25,374 bases of DNA from a virus. The stretch lies in the IMG/VR virus record IMGVR_UViG_3300025110_000115, positions 1 through 25,374 of that record. One strand, 5' to 3'. A model generated the notes under the pieces. That model saw nothing but the letters and a program-made list of their open reading frames with translations. It was not told where the DNA came from and did not search any database. Positions 21,536-25,374 of this stretch are shown here, one piece after another. Position numbers and translations under genes: made by a program. How positions within the stretch are numbered: position 1 is the first letter of the stretch; each line of letters starts with the position of its first letter.

Positions 21536-24500
21536 ATGCCGGATTTAAATCAGAACTTTATTAAAGGTCGAATGAACAAAGACCTTGATGAAAGGCTAGT
21601 GCCTAACGGAGAGTATAGAGACGCCTTGAACGTTGAGGCCTCTACGTCTGAAGCTTCCGAGGTTGGTACCGTGCAAACTTTAGTCGGTAACACAGCTAAA
21701 GGAACTAGCTTGAGAGGTTCTTGTGTTGGTTCTATTGCTGACGAAAAAACCAATAAAATATATTATTTAGTATCTTCTCCAGATAATTTTAAAGACGCTA
21801 TTATAGAGTACAACTCCGAAGACGAAACAGAAAAGCCTGTTTTAGTAGATATTTATAGCGTAGAAATTCCATTGACGTTAATAGCAGGTTCTAATGACCA
21901 CGTTGTTTTATCGCCTTTGGAAGCTGTCAATATAAGAGTAGGCATGACAGTCACAGGTACTTTAGGAGGTGTTACTTACGCCGCTAGTGACAATGTTTAC
22001 GTTTCTAGAATTACACTTTCTGGTCAAAACTATAATGTTTATTTAGAGCAAGTTGTAACGAATGTTATTCTAAATAACTTTCCTTCTTCCGTTGGAGACC
22101 AAGTAACCTTTACTTCTGAGAGGGTTTTAAACTTCGAAAAAGACGAATACGTAACAGGTATAAATGTTATTGATAATTTTTTATTTTGGACTGACAATAA
22201 ATACGAACCAAAACAAATAAAAATAGATAGATGTATACAAGGTACTGTAGATATAAACACGCACACTAAATTAAAAATACAAGATCCAACAACTTTCTCT
22301 TTACAGACAATAAATTACGGCTTAGGTAAAGATTTTATAAACGAATCTCACATAACAGTTGTAAAAAAATCCCCATTAAAACCTCCCTATCTTAAGATGT
22401 TTGACACTAAAGCAGATAGAGTGCATGGTATATACGCGGAGTTTTCTAATCACGACTTTACAGAATTAAATAACTTCAATGTTTTAGTTAACGTTTCTCC
22501 AGGAGAAATGTTGATAGCTAAACAAACTGTTTCTAACGTTTCTTTTAAAGAAGGAGATGTTGTTTTAGCTACTAATGATTCTTTAGTGGGACAAGGGCAA
22601 TCATCTTTCGCTTCACATGAGATTAGATTAGAAGTTGTAGGTACTTATGCTGGGCAATTTAATCAATATGATTTTAAAGTACTTTCAATAACTTCTACTC
22701 CTTTAATCGCTCCTACCGCTACTAGTCCTATACCTTGGTATTTATTGCTAGATCAAGAAAAAGCAATGTTTGAGTTTAAGTTTCCTAGATTTGGGTATAG
22801 ATATAAGTATACCGACGGGGAATACTCAGCTTTCTCTCCTTTTTCAGAACCAGCCTTTATGCCTGGATCTTTTGATTACTTACCTCAAAAAGGATATAAT
22901 CTTGGTATGGTTAACAACTTAAGAAGGCTAAAAATACAAGACTTTGTTTTAGAACCAGCTTTATTGCCAAAAGGCGTTGTTGCTATAGATATACTTTACA
23001 AAGAATCAAACTCTCCAAACGTATATACCGTTAAAACTATTTTATACGAAGATGAAGAATGGAACGCCGCTGGATCGGGTGGATTAATGAAAGGGTCTAC
23101 ACTTATAGAGTCAGAAATGATATACGCTACGCTTCCGGCTAACCAACTTTTAAGACCATGGGACAACGTTCCTAGAAAAGCCTTGGGGCAAGAAATGAGT
23201 GGTAATAGAATTATATATGCTAACTACTTGCAAAATTATAATCTAGTAGATATAAATAATAAAGAAATAAAAATAGACGTGGTAGGTGGTTTGGAATCAG
23301 CTGTAGTTGATGCTTTAGAAGTCAAAACGCCTGGTAAATCTGTTAAGTCTCTTAGAACTTATCAGTTAGGTATTGTATATAGAGACAAGTATGGAAGAGA
23401 AACTCCTGTTTTAGCTCCTTCCAGCATAGATGATAACACAGAAGCTACGGTTGGTACAATAGAAGTCCCAAAAGGTATGGCTGATAATTACAATAAGCTA
23501 ACCGCTAGAGTTAAAAACAAACCGCCTAAATGGGCTGATACTTATAAGTTTTTTATTAAAGAAACTTCTAACGAGTACTATAATTTAGCAATGGATCGTT
23601 GGTACGATGCCGAGGATGGTAACGTGTGGCTTTCTTTCCCTTCTTCTGAAAGAAACAAAGTGCAAGAAGATACGTTTTTAATATTGAAGAAGCAGCATGA
23701 TAATGATATTTTTGTAGCAGAACCTAGTAGATACAAAGTTTTAGCAATAGAAGACAACGCTCCTCAATTTGTAAAAAAATCAATAAGTAGCTTTGGATCT
23801 GTTATTATGACTTGGATAACTGGTGGTGAGCCATTAGAAGACTACACGCAACTTTACGCGGATGCAACTGCTTTTGGAAACTCTAGTTTAGCCGAGTCGA
23901 TAGGGCAAACAGATTTAAAGTTAAGAATAAAGAATTCCTCTAACTCGAGTAATTGGTATGAAGTTAACGGTATACAAAAAAGTGTTCAAGGTAATTATTA
24001 TCTTATTAATTTAGACAAAAAACTAGAAGAAGAACTAAACGTTTTTTTAGATTCTAATGGAGCTTTAGTATCGGGATTAGAACTTGAAATAGCTAAAAAC
24101 ATATTTAAAGAAAAGCCTGAGTTTGATGGTAGATTTTTTGTTAAAATATATAAAGACGTTGCTTTGTCAACTAATATACTTAGAACTCTAGATTCAGAGC
24201 CTCAATTCGCTATTAAATCTGCTAAACACCACTTTTATTTAAACAATACTCAAGGTAGAGATGCCGAGTGGTGGCAAGAGGCTTGGAATAGAACAGACTT
24301 TTTTATAGACGCAGAATCTAGAGGGTTGGTTGGCCAAGGAAGTGCCGTCCCGTTACCTGGTTATTTAAACCACATACTTAATCCTAGCCTTAATCTTAAT
24401 AGTAGTTTCTACGCTGGTGTTGGTGGTAATTTCCCTGCTGATGATGGCTATGGTATTGGAGGTAATAGACCTTGGAATATGAGCGGATCGCCTACGTTAG

Positions 24501-25374
24501 GTAGTATGCATTTTTCAGGCACAGCTACTAACGTGTCTTGGCAAGCGGCGTGTATGGAGATATCGGTATCTAAACTTGAAGAAGGTATTAGCTATAAAGA
24601 AGCCGAAGCTTTTAGTTTAATAAACACGAATCAATACACATTTTGGAATCAGTTAAAAGCTGTTGGAACGCTGTTTAGATGGCAGAACGATCCAGACGGT
24701 GTTATTTACAAAGTAATTGGTTATGCCGACTCTGGTGATCCAGGACCTCCATTCGCTGGCACAAACGGTAGAGGTATATTAAATTATAGCTCTGCTAATG
24801 CTTGGCTTACTGGTGGAAACGCAAATCACTGGGACGAGGACGATAACAAGTCTCGTAGACTATATCTATACTTCACAACATCGGACGAGGGTTGGGTAAA
24901 AGACTCACAGTTAACCACGGTGAGCATCAACGGTGTAGCAAACACTAATGTAGACAAGTACTACTCTAATCCTGCTTTCGCCAATCTACTACCACACTGG
25001 CACCCTGATTCTAACTGGGCACAGTTACCTCCAGCAATGTTTGATCCTACGAGAAACTTCTCAACAGGCGTTGATACTGGTAGTATCGAGCACAATGAAC
25101 CTAGTCATGCTTTAACATCTTCTCAATTAGGGAATGCTAACGTAGCTTTAACACAAACTATTAAAAATAGCTATACTAATACTATAGAGATAATAGACGT
25201 GTTTTATGATGAAGATGGTTCTTATTATGGAAGTTATATGGCGGAAGGTTGCATATCAAATTCGGATAGATATAGAAATGGTGAACGATTTTTTGTGGCG
25301 CATGATAATCATTATTCATTAAGATTATTTGAACCAAATCATGCTGGTTATATCGGATATTCAGGCACTTCTTT
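21536..25374 (+). CDS. Large tail-hub protein (P22 gp10-like / muzzle), partial
   Basis: An open frame from ATG at 21536 to the window edge, at least 1,279 residues with no stop, so the C-terminus is missing. It starts MPDLNQNFIKGRMNKDLDER and continues with LVPNGEYRDALN and STSEASEVGTVQ, the N-terminal signature I associate with the stabilisation (P22 gp10-like) or 'muzzle' proteins of crAss-like and marine podoviruses. The body reads as repeated beta blocks, for example NVIDNFLFWTDNKYEPKQIK (about 203-222), RYKYTDGEYSAFSPFSEP (about 423-440) and a later LRTYQLGIVYRDKYGRETPV (about 605-624), as in a propeller or barrel. It would close the short tail below the ring proteins. The signature is strong; the exact equivalence is moderately sure. 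Confidence 0.72.
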   Translation, partial: MPDLNQNFIKGRMNKDLDERLVPNGEYRDALNVEASTSEASEVGTVQTLVGNTAKGTSLRGSCVGSIADEKTNKIYYLVSSPDNFKDAIIEYNSEDETEKPVLVDIYSVEIPLTLIAGSNDHVVLSPLEAVNIRVGMTVTGTLGGVTYAASDNVYVSRITLSGQNYNVYLEQVVTNVILNNFPSSVGDQVTFTSERVLNFEKDEYVTGINVIDNFLFWTDNKYEPKQIKIDRCIQGTVDINTHTKLKIQDPTTFSLQTINYGLGKDFINESHITVVKKSPLKPPYLKMFDTKADRVHGIYAEFSNHDFTELNNFNVLVNVSPGEMLIAKQTVSNVSFKEGDVVLATNDSLVGQGQSSFASHEIRLEVVGTYAGQFNQYDFKVLSITSTPLIAPTATSPIPWYLLLDQEKAMFEFKFPRFGYRYKYTDGEYSAFSPFSEPAFMPGSFDYLPQKGYNLGMVNNLRRLKIQDFVLEPALLPKGVVAIDILYKESNSPNVYTVKTILYEDEEWNAAGSGGLMKGSTLIESEMIYATLPANQLLRPWDNVPRKALGQEMSGNRIIYANYLQNYNLVDINNKEIKIDVVGGLESAVVDALEVKTPGKSVKSLRTYQLGIVYRDKYGRETPVLAPSSIDDNTEATVGTIEVPKGMADNYNKLTARVKNKPPKWADTYKFFIKETSNEYYNLAMDRWYDAEDGNVWLSFPSSERNKVQEDTFLILKKQHDNDIFVAEPSRYKVLAIEDNAPQFVKKSISSFGSVIMTWITGGEPLEDYTQLYADATAFGNSSLAESIGQTDLKLRIKNSSNSSNWYEVNGIQKSVQGNYYLINLDKKLEEELNVFLDSNGALVSGLELEIAKNIFKEKPEFDGRFFVKIYKDVALSTNILRTLDSEPQFAIKSAKHHFYLNNTQGRDAEWWQEAWNRTDFFIDAESRGLVGQGSAVPLPGYLNHILNPSLNLNSSFYAGVGGNFPADDGYGIGGNRPWNMSGSPTLGSMHFSGTATNVSWQAACMEISVSKLEEGISYKEAEAFSLINTNQYTFWNQLKAVGTLFRWQNDPDGVIYKVIGYADSGDPGPPFAGTNGRGILNYSSANAWLTGGNANHWDEDDNKSRRLYLYFTTSDEGWVKDSQLTTVSINGVANTNVDKYYSNPAFANLLPHWHPDSNWAQLPPAMFDPTRNFSTGVDTGSIEHNEPSHALTSSQLGNANVALTQTIKNSYTNTIEIIDVFYDEDGSYYGSYMAEGCISNSDRYRNGERFFVAHDNHYSLRLFEPNHAGYIGYSGTS

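Noticed and set aside
1-25374. tRNA genes, CRISPR arrays, insertion sequences or integrase
   Set aside because: Gaps between genes are too short and none shows tRNA-like arms, spaced repeats or transposase features.

Overview
This 25.4 kb window is the late (structural, packaging and lysis) region of a tailed bacteriophage. All 28 supported genes lie on the + strand, are tightly packed or overlapping, and the last runs off the right edge. Base composition is AT-rich. Gene starts have A/T-rich leaders, mostly without a clear Shine-Dalgarno sequence, as is usual for Bacteroidota. The host is therefore probably a Bacteroidota bacterium, plausibly a marine flavobacterium. The order TerS, TerL, a large Q-rich portal, a putative scaffold, an HK97-type capsid protein, ring-like proteins and a giant tail-hub protein resembles crAss-like podoviruses and their marine relatives. 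The phage type is secure; the exact lineage and host are inference.

Layout. Positions 1-151 are a leader with a 13-bp imperfect inverted repeat. Positions 152-2482 hold four lysine-rich proteins that begin MAFKMKG or MAYKQKG; one carries HExxH. Positions 2515-4634 hold a small unknown protein followed by a phage GroEL and an overlapping GroES. Positions 4707-5579 encode a beta-rich probable virion protein and a winged-helix-like protein. Positions 5581-7944 hold three more MA[FY]-start proteins, one with a second HExxH motif. Position 7952 starts a GTA-type three-helix-family holin. Positions 8349-10361 encode a probable decoration protein and two LamG-like lectin proteins that share an MLGLG start. 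Positions 10382-11446 hold three small overlapping genes; the third looks like two GroES-like units in tandem. Positions 11379-18911 hold TerS-like, TerL, portal, putative scaffold and major capsid protein, closed by a UUCG hairpin terminator. Positions 18986-25374 hold an unknown protein, a second UNCG hairpin, two probable ring or adaptor proteins and the truncated tail-hub ('muzzle') protein.

How it fits together. TerS/TerL package DNA through the portal into a shell of the 477-aa capsid protein. The phage chaperonin pair, and possibly the tandem GroES-like protein, would help fold virion proteins. The lectin-like proteins probably decorate the virion, and the holin times lysis. The most unusual element is the family of basic proteins with a shared N-terminal tag, variable C-termini and recurring SPAKQ-type motifs. 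Its organisation resembles the capsid-targeted internal proteins of T4, and I propose these are capsid cargo or ejected proteins. No endolysin, integrase, tRNA or CRISPR array was recognised, and no gene-free stretch exceeds about 150 bp.
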